Of a stretch of 64,000 nucleotides of DNA, positions 41,689 to 51,879 are shown one piece after another. Both the position numbers and the translations under genes were made by a program. Position 1 is the stretch's first letter, and every line of letters starts with the position of its first letter. The stretch is taken from contig LWRO01000025.1 in assembly GCA_001657325.1 (NCBI GenBank), forward strand, positions 1 through 64,000, read 5' to 3'. The notes under the pieces were generated by a model. It did not search any database and had not been told where the DNA came from. It saw nothing but the letters and a program-made list of their open reading frames with translations. Origin of the DNA: Geitlerinema sp. BBD 1991-9 (lineage in GTDB: Bacteria; Cyanobacteriota; Cyanobacteriia; Cyanobacteriales; Geitlerinemataceae).

Positions 41689-44031
41689 GTTAATGCGATA
41701 CAAGCCAAACCACTGCCATCGACTACAATCTGGTGGTGTTGCTGGATCGGAGGTTTCGTTTAGTCGAGATCGAAACGCTTCATCAAACGTGGCTTTCTTC
41801 CAGTGACACGCTAGTTTGACACGCTTGGGAGAGATATTTTTGGCTTGTTGTAGGTTAACCCCTGCTAAGTTAGCTTTCCACAGGTGAACTTCCCACAGAC
41901 TAACTCCCACCAAGTCGGCATCTCGCAAGTTGGCTCCCTCCAAGTTGGCTCCCCCTAAGTCAGCTTGTACCACGTTGGCTTTCGACAGGTCAGCTTCCAC
42001 TAAATAGGCATCTTGCAAGTTGCTTCCATCCAAGTTCGCTTCCTTCAGTTTGGCTTTATACAAACTAGCTCCCAACAAGCAGGCATTCTTCAGGTTAGCT
42101 CGCTCCAAGTCCGTTTTTTCTAAATTAGCTCTCTTCAGATTCGCTCGGTTTAGATTGGCTCCTTCCAGCTTGGCTCGGTCTAGGTTAGCTCCTTCTAAGT
42201 TGACTCCATTCAGGTTGGCTCCCTGAAGGTTGGCTCCCCTCAGATTGGCTTGCCATAGGTTGATTCCCTTGAGATTGGCTTGCCATAGGTTGATTCCCTT
42301 GAGATTGGCTCCCTCTAGATTAAATCCCTCCAGATTGACTCCCCCTAAATTGGCTCCCTCCAGATTCACTTCTCGCAAATTGGCTCTCTGAAGGTTGGCT
42401 CCCTCCAGATTGCCTCCCTCCAGATTGGCTTTCTGCAGATTCACTCCCTCTAGATTGGCTTTCCACAAGCTGGTACTCGCCACGTTAGCTCCTCTCAGGT
42501 CAGCTCCTCTCAGATTAGCTTCCCTCAGGTCAGCTCCTCTCAGGTTAGTTTCTTCCAGATTGAATCCCTCTAGATTAACTCTCCTCAGATTAACGCTCTC
42601 TAGATTGGCTTTCTGTAGGTTAGCTCCCTCTAGATTGGCTTCCCGTAGGTTAGCGCCCTTGAGATCGACTTCCCACAGGTTAGCTCCCTCTAGATTGACT
42701 TCTTCCAAATTAACTTTCTGTAGGTTAGCTCCCTTGAGATTAGCTTGCTGTAGGTTAGCTCCCTCTAGATCGGTTTTCCGCAGACTAGCTCCCTCTAGAT
42801 TGGCTTTCCGTAGGTTAGCTCCCCTGAGATCGACTTCCCATAAGTTAGCTCCCCTCAGATTAATTCCCTCTAGATTGAATCCCTGCAGATTGACTTTTGC
42901 TAGATAGGCTCCCTCCAGATTAGCTCCCTTAAGATTAGCTTGCTGTAGGTTAGCTCCCTCTAGATCGACTCCCTCTAGATTGGCTTGTTGTAGGTTAGTT
43001 CCCTCCAGCTTGACTTCCCGCAAGTTAGCTCCCCTCAGATTGATTCCCTCTAGATCGAATCCCTGCAGGTTAGCGCCCTTGAGATTAGCTTGCTGTAGGT
43101 TAGCTTCCTTGAGACTGATTCCCTGTAGGTTAGTTCCCTCTAGATTGGCTTGCTGTAGGTTAGCTTCCTTTAGATTGATTCCCTGTAAGTTAGCTCCCTT
43201 GAGATTAGCTTGCTGTAGGTTAGTTCCCTCTAGATTGGCTTGCTGTAGGTTAGTTCCCTTGAGATTGATTCCCTGTAAGTTAGCTCCCTTGAGATTAGCT
43301 TGCTGCAGGTTAGCTCCCTCTAGATTGGCTCCCTCTAGTTTTGTACTTGGAGCAATTAAGTACATATTTCGCTCTCTAGGCTCGAACCCACTCGGCCAAT
43401 TCGTATCGAATGTGTAAATAGCTCCTTTTAGATTAGCTCCCTTGATATTAGCTTCCTCCAAGTTAGTTCCCCAAAGGTTAGCTTCTTTGAGATTGGCTCC
43501 CCAAAGGTTAGCATCTCGCAGGTTGGCTCCCCGAAGGTTGGCTTCTTTGAGATTGGCTCTATTCAGGTTAGCTCCATTCAGGTTAGCTCCATTCAGGTTA
43601 GCTTCCCGAAAGTTGACTCTATTCAACTTGGCTCCCTTCAGGTTGACTCCCTCCAGATTGGCTTGCCATAGGTTGCTTCCATTTAGGTTGACGCCCTCGA
43701 GATTAATTCCCCACAGATTAGCTCCCTTCAGGTTGACGCCCTCCAGATTGATTCCCTTGAGATTGGCTCCATCCAGATTCACTTCTCGCAAATTGGCTCC
43801 ATTCAAATTGGCTCCATTCAGGTTGGCTTGCTGCAGATTGGCTTTTTGCAGGTAAGCTCCATTCAGATTGGCTCCCTTCAGATCGGCTCCCTTTAGGTCA
43901 GCCCTTTTTAGATTAACTCCCCTCAGATCGGCTTCCTGTAAGTCAATTAGAGCGTGACTGTTTTCGCGTCTCCACTGATTCCAGGTTCTTACTCCCTGTC
44001 TTAATACATTTAGTTGTGTTGTATTTGCCAT
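41686..44031 (-). CDS. Very long pentapeptide-repeat protein, 781 aa
   Basis: After a helical N-terminus (TQLNVLRQGVRTWNQWRREN, SHALIDLQEADLRG) almost the entire protein is pentapeptides of type A-N-L-x-(G/Q/E), about 140 units, many near-identical (EGTNLQQANLKGANLQGINL). One non-repeat insert occurs near residue 215 (YTFDTNWPSGFEPRERNMYL). The repeated DNA suggests growth by slippage or recombination. A continuous beta-helix of this length would be long and rigid. No signal peptide or effector domain is seen. The final stop codon is contributed by the family B repeat, so the native C-terminus may have been longer. Confidence 0.9.
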   Translation of the reverse strand: MANTTQLNVLRQGVRTWNQWRRENSHALIDLQEADLRGVNLKRADLKGADLKGANLNGAYLQKANLQQANLNGANLNGANLREVNLDGANLKGINLEGVNLKGANLWGINLEGVNLNGSNLWQANLEGVNLKGAKLNRVNFREANLNGANLNGANLNRANLKEANLRGANLRDANLWGANLKEANLWGTNLEEANIKGANLKGAIYTFDTNWPSGFEPRERNMYLIAPSTKLEGANLEGANLQQANLKGANLQGINLKGTNLQQANLEGTNLQQANLKGANLQGINLKEANLQQANLEGTNLQGISLKEANLQQANLKGANLQGFDLEGINLRGANLREVKLEGTNLQQANLEGVDLEGANLQQANLKGANLEGAYLAKVNLQGFNLEGINLRGANLWEVDLRGANLRKANLEGASLRKTDLEGANLQQANLKGANLQKVNLEEVNLEGANLWEVDLKGANLREANLEGANLQKANLESVNLRRVNLEGFNLEETNLRGADLREANLRGADLRGANVASTSLWKANLEGVNLQKANLEGGNLEGANLQRANLREVNLEGANLGGVNLEGFNLEGANLKGINLWQANLKGINLWQANLRGANLQGANLNGVNLEGANLDRAKLEGANLNRANLKRANLEKTDLERANLKNACLLGASLYKAKLKEANLDGSNLQDAYLVEADLSKANVVQADLGGANLEGANLRDADLVGVSLWEVHLWKANLAGVNLQQAKNISPKRVKLACHWKKATFDEAFRSRLNETSDPATPPDCSRWQWFGLYRIN

Positions 44032-44124
44032 CTTTTCTTTTTTCTTGAATTTTCACGCAGTTTATTGACAATTCACCCACAGATATATTACTGCAAGCTA
44101 ACCGCTGATGCGATCGACAGTAAG

Positions 44125-45966
44125 CTAGGCATCTGGCTCTGGAATACTCCAGATTCTGATAATATCGCATGAAACTCTATGAGTGAGGTAAGCAATATTT
44201 TGTCCGTCTGGGCTATAAGAATAGGACGTTAAACTATAATCGAACAAAGACTTACAGTATTCACCTGTTTCTACATCCAAAATATCGACTCCACTACTAC
44301 TGATACAACTAAGAGTTTTACCGTCTGGACTGTAGAATATTTTACTCCAGTCACCACTTCGATATCCAGTTAAGGTACGGTAGCACTCTCCGGTCATTAC
44401 GTTCCAGAGTTGAACTTCATTCCCCCAGATGGCCGCAAGAGTTTTTCCATCTGGACTATAAGTAAATCGATAAAATGTTTGGGGAGTTAGTTGAAAATAG
44501 TGACCCGTTTCAAGGTTCCAGAGATCGATGCCTTTACCGCCAAAGCCACGGATTGCTAGAGTACAACCATCTGGACTGTAGGCGAAAACACTAGAATAGC
44601 AATTCTTAAAACGATCGAGGATACGAAGGCATTTACCCGTCTGAGTATCCCAAATTTTTACAATATCTTCACGATGATAGGAAATTTGAGAAACTAGAGT
44701 GCGACCGTTTGGGCTGTAGGCTTTCAGATAGCCCGAATTGGGAAGAGCCTGTTGGCACTCTCCTGTTGCAATATCCCAGAGTTTAATCGTATCACCACCT
44801 TTGACAGAAAAGGCGATCGTCTTGCTATCTGGACTGTACTGAATTGAATCGACGGAGTCAGAACGATCGCCCAAAGTACGATAACACTCACCTGTCATTA
44901 CGTTTAAAAGTCGGACGATTCCATGATTCGTTCCGCAGGCGAGAGTTTGACCATCTGGGCTGTACGTAATTAAAGAAAATGGGTCAGAATAGCTCTCGAT
45001 GGTACGATGGCATTCACCCGTTATTGCGTCCAAAAGTTTGATATTTCCGCTACAGGTTATACAGGCGAGAGTTTTACTATCTGGACTGTAGCAAAATGAA
45101 GAAAACCTCTCAGAATCATCTTGAAAAGTACGACAAACCCAGGAACGAATTTCGTACCATCGCCGCTTTCCTTCGTGCCATTTATCATAAGTTTCCCATC
45201 GCACCTCCTGAATCTGCCGTAAAATTGCAGCAAAATTCTTCCACTGTTCTATTACAGTACGAAACTCGGCTTCTAAATTGAGTAAATGGGGTTGATAGTT
45301 CGCTTGGGTATCGATCGACCAGTAGTGCAAATCAGTCAGAAATGCCGCAGCGAGACCGTGCAGTTCGGCGATCGATCTCAGCAATCGATTGAAGTCTTCT
45401 GGGAATGTTGTTTTGAGTATTGCTTTCCAATCTAACGTCAGCGATAAGTCGAAATCGATCTCTGGTTCCTCTTTCCAGATATTCCAATATGCCACTTGAA
45501 GCGTTAACTTGTCTGTTTGCAGCTTGGCGTACAGAACGATCGTCGCGATCGGTTCCAATACGGTAAAAAGCTGTCGGACTCGCAAATCAGAGATCGGCTC
45601 TTTAAGATAATCAGTAAGACACTCCACAGGAGCATCTGAACTGGGCGAATAACGATCGAACAGAAATGTCTCAACTTTGTTTTTGAGAGCTATTGATAAA
45701 TTATCTCGTAGAGCCTGTGGCAGATCGAGATCGCTGTCAATCGCTACAGGGGCAACCAACACCAACACTCGATAGTTTTTTTGACCGTCGAGTAGTAAAT
45801 TTTTAGTCTGAGTTTTTTCTAACTTAGAAAGCCATTTTTTGCTTTTCCAAAGCAAATCGATCTTTCTCAGCTTCAGATTGACCCTTTGTCGATAAATTTG
45901 ATCGATCGAGCTGAGTTTATTTCTTCGTTTTGTCCAAGTGAGTGCGATTGAAATTGGATCGAACAT
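44125..45966 (-). CDS. WD40-type beta-propeller protein with unassigned N-terminal domain
   Basis: A 613-residue protein. The first about 300 residues are an alpha/beta plus helical region (YRVLVLVAPVAIDSDLDLPQ, YWNIWKEEPEIDFDLSLTLD) that I cannot place. Residues about 300-610 are WD40-like repeats with the common cyanobacterial form YSPDGQTLA ... LWDIATGECQQAL (for example CYSPDSKTLACITCSGNIKL and TYSPDGKTLAAIWGNEVQLW). About eight blades are visible, enough for one propeller. This arrangement (enzymatic or adaptor N-terminus plus propeller) resembles cyanobacterial conflict or signalling proteins, but no NTPase, caspase or TIR motif is seen. It is upstream of the giant pentapeptide gene on the same strand. 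Confidence 0.85.
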   Translation of the reverse strand: MFDPISIALTWTKRRNKLSSIDQIYRQRVNLKLRKIDLLWKSKKWLSKLEKTQTKNLLLDGQKNYRVLVLVAPVAIDSDLDLPQALRDNLSIALKNKVETFLFDRYSPSSDAPVECLTDYLKEPISDLRVRQLFTVLEPIATIVLYAKLQTDKLTLQVAYWNIWKEEPEIDFDLSLTLDWKAILKTTFPEDFNRLLRSIAELHGLAAAFLTDLHYWSIDTQANYQPHLLNLEAEFRTVIEQWKNFAAILRQIQEVRWETYDKWHEGKRRWYEIRSWVCRTFQDDSERFSSFCYSPDSKTLACITCSGNIKLLDAITGECHRTIESYSDPFSLITYSPDGQTLACGTNHGIVRLLNVMTGECYRTLGDRSDSVDSIQYSPDSKTIAFSVKGGDTIKLWDIATGECQQALPNSGYLKAYSPNGRTLVSQISYHREDIVKIWDTQTGKCLRILDRFKNCYSSVFAYSPDGCTLAIRGFGGKGIDLWNLETGHYFQLTPQTFYRFTYSPDGKTLAAIWGNEVQLWNVMTGECYRTLTGYRSGDWSKIFYSPDGKTLSCISSSGVDILDVETGEYCKSLFDYSLTSYSYSPDGQNIAYLTHRVSCDIIRIWSIPEPDA

Positions 45967-46090
45967 GATGTTATATTGACTACAAGTCTCTTTTTAGGGT
46001 TAACGATTTTACCAGATCGATCGAAACAGTTATTTTATATTTGATTTAGATTAGATAATTTGTCTGGCAGCTTTTTAGAAATGCTAAATT

Positions 46091-46729
46091 TTATGCAAAA
46101 TAGGCAGTGAGGACTAGCTTGTTATCCTCGATCGTGATAGATTCTAGCTTTTTAAAAACGCTAACTAATTCTCTTTTACGAACACCCTGAGAAGTGGTTT
46201 CGCTTGAAGAGCCTAGAATGAAATAAATGATGTTCGACAAAAATTTATTTTTGACCTCAAAGTAATTTCCATTTATTTGTTTGTCGTAGACCTCAATATA
46301 TCTATGCATTTCCTTCAAGTTGCCTTTGTCTATGTAAAAACGTATTCCTTTTTGCACGCAAATTGGTTCACATCTAATGCATAAAAAACAGTTTGATTCA
46401 ACCTCAATTAATTCGTTGTTTTGAATTTTATAATAGTTTGTAGGATTGAAAGCTTTATCCTTATTATTTTTGTCTAAAAAAATATTGAGCTGCTTCCAAA
46501 GCAATGCGTTGATTTTATCAGAAGATGAAATCAATTCTGAATTTTTTTCAAAAAGTAAGCTAGTTTTGAAAGCAATAACACGTGTTTTGACCTTGTGATA
46601 TTGCTCGAGTGTGACTTGTTTTAATGCATTGGGTAAAATAATTTTTGTATGAATTCGATTTCCAAACAACAACAGAGCGATCGAATTATCAATTATCCAA
46701 AAAGTGGTTTCGCGATTTGGCAATGACAT
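46091..46729 (-). CDS. Hypothetical protein, 212 aa, AT-rich
   Basis: MSLPNRETTFWIIDNSIALL leads into a protein rich in I, K, N and F with cysteines in NCFLCIRCEPICVQKGIRFY (a possible metal site, C-x2-C-x3-C). It has no recognised domain, signal peptide or transmembrane helix. The base composition is markedly more AT-rich than the core genes, consistent with acquisition. A family C repeat lies immediately upstream (46750-46886), leaving very little room for a promoter except within that repeat. Confidence 0.6.
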   Translation of the reverse strand: MSLPNRETTFWIIDNSIALLLFGNRIHTKIILPNALKQVTLEQYHKVKTRVIAFKTSLLFEKNSELISSSDKINALLWKQLNIFLDKNNKDKAFNPTNYYKIQNNELIEVESNCFLCIRCEPICVQKGIRFYIDKGNLKEMHRYIEVYDKQINGNYFEVKNKFLSNIIYFILGSSSETTSQGVRKRELVSVFKKLESITIEDNKLVLTAYFA

Positions 46730-47230
46730 ACAGCAATATTCCTATAATTTGGTTCTCTTGAAATTGCGGTGTAATTGGGTTACTTACGGTACCCATATCG
46801 TTGTCGAGGCGAACGGCTATTCGCCCCGACAACAAGAGTTTTGGAGTCTCATCAGCTCGGCTTATCACCCTAAGTCTAACAGTCCCTATAATTATAAAAC
46901 AAATTATACCACAAGTATACTACATTTTATAGCAAGAGTGCAAACTCACACACTGATAACAGGAGTTAATATATGCAATAAGTGTAGTTTATTAAAAATA
47001 AATCCAACAGATCCAGAACGAGCAATCCAAGTTTTTTGAATCGAAGTTGTTACGATCTCTTGCGCCGTTATTTTATAGGTAGTGAGAACCGTAAAGCGCA
47101 TTCGATCGACTCGATCGAGTATTAATACAATGTCCAATTATCCAAACATATCTTGTTGTCTGATTCTCGTTCGTCAAGCATCATGGCAGTCAAGGGTTTC
47201 GTCAACTGATGAGATATGCTCGCTTTTAAA
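46730..47230. other. Intergenic region with family C repeat
   Basis: Holds the repeat at 46750-46886 and about 340 bp of AT-rich DNA in which I see no gene. Confidence 0.55.
46750..46886. mobile_element. MITE-like repeat family C, copy 1
   Basis: Left TGGTTCTCTTGAAATTGCGG and right CTTATCACCCTAAGTCTAAC-AGTCCC correspond to the ends of copies at 52403 and 57409. The centre is the imperfect palindrome GTCGAGGCGAACGGCTATTC-GCCCCGAC. TATAATT occurs directly outside both ends (46743-46749 and 46887-46893), a likely target duplication. Confidence 0.7.
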
Positions 47231-48121
47231 TTACGGATTAAACTCGAAATCAAGTTGAGTTTGCCATCCAATCCAATCCACATCTGAAGCAAGTCCCCAA
47301 ACATAAATATAGTCGCGATCCCAAAAACTGATACGATAAAGAAAAAGATAAGGAAAGTTATCAGAATTAAAAAATTCAGCGACTTTTAGATTCCACAAAT
47401 CCTCACTTATATTCTCAAATTCGCGGACTTCCAGCGCTCCGGCTTTAATCAAAGCATTTTGAAGTGCCATCGATCGCTGAGAAGATGCTTCGCAGAGAAT
47501 CTTATGATTGTAGCGATAATCGTATCCGCCCCCTTCGTATCCGTAAATACTAATAGCTGGAAGGCGATCGAGACAGTTTTGTAGTCGATCGCGCAACTCT
47601 AAAGTTTCAGTATGAATTTTAGACTCTGGGTTTGGCAGTATTAATTTAGATCCTGGATATTCTCTGTCATCAAAAGAAATTTCTCGAGGTAGAGTTGGCG
47701 TAAGACAAATCCAACCATCATCCTTGGTTTTACCTAAAATCACGAAAATATAAAACAATTTATCAGAAAATTCAAAATAATCTTGACGTTTTTTACAACT
47801 GAACTCAAGTCCAACAACTTCGGTTAATTCGGAATTGAGAATTTCTAAAACTTCTCGATAAATGGTTTGTCGAAACTCTTGGGTAGCTTCATCTAAAACA
47901 TTATCGCGATCGCAAGGAGTATATTCCTCAACGACACAACCTCGCTCCTCCAGACATTCCCAGTCATAGATTGCAAATTTCGGATCGGTTGGCGTGACAA
48001 AATTTTCCGCTACGAGTAAATCTAATACATTCAATTCTCCCCGTTCTTCACCATCCCAGTAAATCGGACTCCCCATTAAAGTTTCCAGAGTGGCTAGTTT
48101 TTGAATCGCTTCGGGTTTCAT
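47231..48121 (-). CDS. Hypothetical protein, 296 aa
   Basis: Begins MKPEAIQKLATLETLMGSPI and YWDGEERGELNVLDLLVAEN. A middle helical part contains FRQTIYREVLEILNSELTEV, and the C-terminus has ISIYGYEGGGYDYRYNHKIL and FPYLFLYRISFWDRDYIYVW. I recognise no domain. The aromatic-rich C-terminus suggests a beta-sandwich. No signal peptide or membrane segment. It is followed after about 30 bp (towards higher coordinates) by the end of the LRV-repeat gene on the same strand, so they may be in one operon. Confidence 0.65.
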   Translation of the reverse strand: MKPEAIQKLATLETLMGSPIYWDGEERGELNVLDLLVAENFVTPTDPKFAIYDWECLEERGCVVEEYTPCDRDNVLDEATQEFRQTIYREVLEILNSELTEVVGLEFSCKKRQDYFEFSDKLFYIFVILGKTKDDGWICLTPTLPREISFDDREYPGSKLILPNPESKIHTETLELRDRLQNCLDRLPAISIYGYEGGGYDYRYNHKILCEASSQRSMALQNALIKAGALEVREFENISEDLWNLKVAEFFNSDNFPYLFLYRISFWDRDYIYVWGLASDVDWIGWQTQLDFEFNP

Positions 48122-48151
48122 GACTTCCTCTTTGTCGGTTAAATTGTGTTT

Positions 48152-51100
48152 TTACAAATGTGCTTTAGCGGCTGCGCGAACGAGACAATGGCTATCGCGA
48201 ACTAATTTTCCCCGCAATTCTTGAGGAGTGGCGGAATTGTTCGCAACTGCATAACGTTCTAACCAAAACGATGATGTACTTCCCTCTTCCAACGCCGACG
48301 CTGGCGTTTGTGGATTCATCAAGGCCACGAGCCGAATAAACGGTACGGTAGACTGGGTATATTGGGCGAGGATTTGCGATCGCTCGTCGGTTTGTGGGTT
48401 AAAAGGAACGATCGCACCTCGAAGGGTGGGACTTGTGGTACGATTTCCTAAAGGAGATGGACGATACTGCCATTCTGGAATTGTTTTTTGAAGAGAAATC
48501 GGCGTCTTGGAATTGTCCAAAACCGTTTGACGAACGCTAATTTTCTCATCGTTGGCAAGTTTTTCTAAAATCGCATCGTTGACGTTGGGATGGTTGGCGA
48601 TCTCGCGACGAATTTCCGTTTCCGGTGCGTCAGCTAGTTTTGTTAAAATTGCACTGTTGACGTTGGGATGGTTGGCGATCGCTTGACGAATTTCCGTTTC
48701 CGGTGCGTCAGCCAGTTTCGCCAATACAGAAACCGGTGGATTGTCGCTGTTTAAAACCTGCTGTAACACCGCTTGACGTACACTAGAATCAACATCCTGC
48801 GCCAACTGTTCGAGTAAGGAAACGGATAGGTTGGAATTGCTTAAAACGGCTTGACGAACGCTGGTGCGATCGTCGTGGGTAAGACTCTCCAAAATCGAAC
48901 GGTTTGCATTGGGATGGTTGGCGATCGCTTGACGAATTTCCGTTTCCGATGCGTCAGCCAGTTTCGCCAATACAGAAACCGGTGGATTGTCGCTGTTTAA
49001 AACCTGCTGTAACACCGCTTGACGTACATTAGAGTCAACATCCTGCGCTAACTGTTCCAACAACGGTTCGAGTAAATGTCCGTTGAAAACCAAATTCCGA
49101 CGCACTGTTGCACTCTCGTCTTGTTGTAAAATGTCGATAATCGCGGGAAGCGTCGCAGACATCGCCACGACTTCGCGCACTCGAACATCTCGATCGATCG
49201 CCAATTGTTCCCACTGTTGAGGCGTTAGCTGGGGATGTCCGACGATCGCTTGACGAACTTCAACACTGGCGCGTTCAATGGCAATATCGAGAAGATCTGA
49301 TGTCAGGTTCGGATTGCTGACGATCGCTTTTAACTGTTCGGTATTTTCTTCGGGATCGAACGCTTCTTTGACGAGGGTTTGCAGAATCTCGATCGAGGTA
49401 TTGGGATGACGCGCGATCGCCTGACGGAAACGAGCGCGATCGACGGGAAATTCTGTGTCTATCCATTTTTTTGAAGATTGGTTTTTCCAAAACCCCTCGC
49501 CTTCAAACAGGTTCGAGATTACCGTTTCTGACAAGTTAGGATTTGTGAGCGTGTTATAGCGAGTCGTAAAGTCTTTTCGCTGGCTCAATCGTTCCAACGC
49601 TTTCGCAGGTGTGTTAGGATGTTTGGCAACCGCTCGAACTGTCCGAATGTGAGAATCTTTTGCGAGTTGTGCGAGGGTTTCGCTCGAGGTATTCGGATGA
49701 CTCGCGACACGACGGCGAATCGTACAGTCTGGGTGTTGTGCGATCGCTGCAAGGAGATCCTCGGAAAAGTTCCAAATATTTCGATCGCGATCGAGCAGTT
49801 GTCTTAACGTTTCGGGACTCCGAAATAATTCTTTGAAAAACTCTATCAATACCTCGCTAGGTGTATTTGAATTTTCCAGAATTTGATTGCGAATAGCCGC
49901 GTTTCGATCTCGCGACAGTTTGCGTAAACTTTCAACCGGTGTATTGGGGTGTTTAGCGACTTCTTCTCGTACTTCTGGCGCACTATCTTCAGCCAAGATT
50001 TCTAAAATTGCTGAGGAAATCTCGGGATCAAAAGGTTGGGATGGATGAATCAGACGAAGTCGAACGTTAACACTCGCATCTCGCGCCAATTTTCGCAGAA
50101 TCGACAAGGGTAAAGTCGAACAACGCTCGGCAAGAATTAAGCGGATTTCTTCGTCGGAATCTTCGACAAGCTGACTGAGTTTTTCTGAATTCCGAGTTTG
50201 GCGAGCGAGTATCAGTTTTTGTCTGCGATTTTCACGCGCTTCCCACTGTTTCTGTTGAGATGTTCTCGTTTGTACTATCGGGTTAGAATTCGGCTTTGAC
50301 TTCGAGGCAAATTTAGAACAGTTGACGGGAAGTCGATTTTTTATCGTTTCAGAAATACTTGAATTTTGACAGAGGGCGATCGCAATTTTTTGGTCGTCAT
50401 AGGTGGGATCGGAAAATCTAGATTCCCATCTCAAGAAATTATGCAAAGATTTGAGGTTTGGATATTTTGGTAACAATTCATCATCTTCTTTATATCGCGA
50501 CGACGAAAAACAACCCGATATCCATTTTAATCCCGCAGACTCGGGAAGCGTCAATTTTTTTAAGCGATCGTCCCACAATTCAGAGAGTTTCTTTAACATC
50601 TCTGAATTATCTAAGTTTAGCCGCAAAAACTCTAAAAAACGATCGCACTTTCCAGAGTTTTCGTACTGAAAAATAAGAGGGTATATCTTTTCAACGAGAG
50701 AAGCGGGAATGTCTGGTTTCCTTTTCTTCAAGCTTCGCTTAAGTATTTGAGGGGGAGAAACCCAATCGGCAATTGCTTCTAAGATTGAAGATGGGGCTTT
50801 GTCTTGACTCGCAAAATGATTGAATAACTCTACATTTTTGAATTTAAGTAATAAACCCGAAAGTTCTTCAACTGCATTTTTAGATAAGTTAGGATGTTGG
50901 GAAATCGCGCAGAATTCAGGAATAGAAATCGTGAATTGAGATTCAAGCGTTCTAGGAATATGAAAGCGAGATCTTCGATATTCTTGAAGATATGCCGAGA
51001 TTCGCTCGTAGCTTTCATTAAGCAAACGTTCGAGAGTCAATCCACTTGTATTGAGATTCTCAATCACCGCTTCGCGAACTTTAGCATTAGCGTGACGAGA

Positions 51101-51871
51101 CAATCTCTCAAGTGCCGTTTCCGAAGCTTGGGAATTTCGAGCGATCGATAAGGCGCTCTCAACAGATTCTCCAAGTTCTAAACTGCACTGAAATGCCAAT
51201 CGATCGAGAACTTCAACTGGGGTGTTTGGATTTTCAGCAACGGCTTTACGCACCTCAAACCAATTTGTTTTGGCAAGTTCGGCTAACGTTTCTGGATTAG
51301 TATTTGGGTTTTTCGCTGTGTCTTCCGTTCGATCGAATTCTTCGATGAGGGATTGAAGACAGTAGGGATTACTCCGAACTGCCGAACGAATTGACGGATC
51401 GCGATCGCCGATAAATTGGGTAAAAATCGATAAAGGTAATTTCGCCGTTTTGAGAAGAGATTGTAACTTTGGCTTTGAAAAATCTGGATCTCGAGATAGG
51501 CGATCGAACAAACGTTTCGCGTATCGTTCGGGTAGATCGGGATAGTTTAAATTCCGAATCGCTGCATCAACGGGAAGCCATTGGCTGAGAAACATCTCGG
51601 GAACCGATCCGAGTTTCAGCATCTCCAGCACCAATCGATCGTTTTGTTCCAAATCCGCTGTTTCCATCGCCGCATCGACTTCGGCTTGCCAATTTTCTTC
51701 AGCTTCCCCCTCCAGGTTGACGTGCCATGTCGCCTCTTCTGCAATCTGCGAATCTTCACTCTCGGCGAGTTCGCGCAAAACTTCGGTTGAGGTGTCTGGT
51801 TTTCTGGCGAGTTGATACCCCGCATCTCGATCGCCTTGGCGGTAACGTCGCAACAGTTCGCTGTTCTCCAT
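48152..51871 (-). CDS. LRV/HEAT-like repeat protein, 1239 aa
   Basis: From ATG at 51871 (MENSELLRRYRQGDRDAGYQ). The open frame extends 47 codons further upstream, but those codons lie in a family D repeat and should be excluded. The protein is built from leucine-rich-variant repeats: VAENPNTPVEVLDRLA, AIANHPNANRSILESLTHDD, VAKHPNTPAKALERLS and many similar 24-residue units, which form a right-handed alpha/3-10 superhelix used for binding. A 246-bp (82-residue) block near the C-terminus is duplicated almost identically (at about 48674-48810 and 48920-49055), indicating recent internal duplication. No effector or membrane domain is present. Confidence 0.88.
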   Translation of the reverse strand: MENSELLRRYRQGDRDAGYQLARKPDTSTEVLRELAESEDSQIAEEATWHVNLEGEAEENWQAEVDAAMETADLEQNDRLVLEMLKLGSVPEMFLSQWLPVDAAIRNLNYPDLPERYAKRLFDRLSRDPDFSKPKLQSLLKTAKLPLSIFTQFIGDRDPSIRSAVRSNPYCLQSLIEEFDRTEDTAKNPNTNPETLAELAKTNWFEVRKAVAENPNTPVEVLDRLAFQCSLELGESVESALSIARNSQASETALERLSRHANAKVREAVIENLNTSGLTLERLLNESYERISAYLQEYRRSRFHIPRTLESQFTISIPEFCAISQHPNLSKNAVEELSGLLLKFKNVELFNHFASQDKAPSSILEAIADWVSPPQILKRSLKKRKPDIPASLVEKIYPLIFQYENSGKCDRFLEFLRLNLDNSEMLKKLSELWDDRLKKLTLPESAGLKWISGCFSSSRYKEDDELLPKYPNLKSLHNFLRWESRFSDPTYDDQKIAIALCQNSSISETIKNRLPVNCSKFASKSKPNSNPIVQTRTSQQKQWEARENRRQKLILARQTRNSEKLSQLVEDSDEEIRLILAERCSTLPLSILRKLARDASVNVRLRLIHPSQPFDPEISSAILEILAEDSAPEVREEVAKHPNTPVESLRKLSRDRNAAIRNQILENSNTPSEVLIEFFKELFRSPETLRQLLDRDRNIWNFSEDLLAAIAQHPDCTIRRRVASHPNTSSETLAQLAKDSHIRTVRAVAKHPNTPAKALERLSQRKDFTTRYNTLTNPNLSETVISNLFEGEGFWKNQSSKKWIDTEFPVDRARFRQAIARHPNTSIEILQTLVKEAFDPEENTEQLKAIVSNPNLTSDLLDIAIERASVEVRQAIVGHPQLTPQQWEQLAIDRDVRVREVVAMSATLPAIIDILQQDESATVRRNLVFNGHLLEPLLEQLAQDVDSNVRQAVLQQVLNSDNPPVSVLAKLADASETEIRQAIANHPNANRSILESLTHDDRTSVRQAVLSNSNLSVSLLEQLAQDVDSSVRQAVLQQVLNSDNPPVSVLAKLADAPETEIRQAIANHPNVNSAILTKLADAPETEIRREIANHPNVNDAILEKLANDEKISVRQTVLDNSKTPISLQKTIPEWQYRPSPLGNRTTSPTLRGAIVPFNPQTDERSQILAQYTQSTVPFIRLVALMNPQTPASALEEGSTSSFWLERYAVANNSATPQELRGKLVRDSHCLVRAAAKAHL

Positions 51872-51879
51872 GACACAAC

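Noticed and set aside
42020..43855. Plus-strand frames of repeated RLAPSRL-type units
   Set aside because: Antisense shadows of the pentapeptide gene; the 15-bp periodicity opens all frames.
41900..43960. Tandem-like DNA repeats that could be mistaken for a CRISPR array
   Set aside because: The period is 15 bp with no spacers; it is the coding periodicity of pentapeptide repeats.
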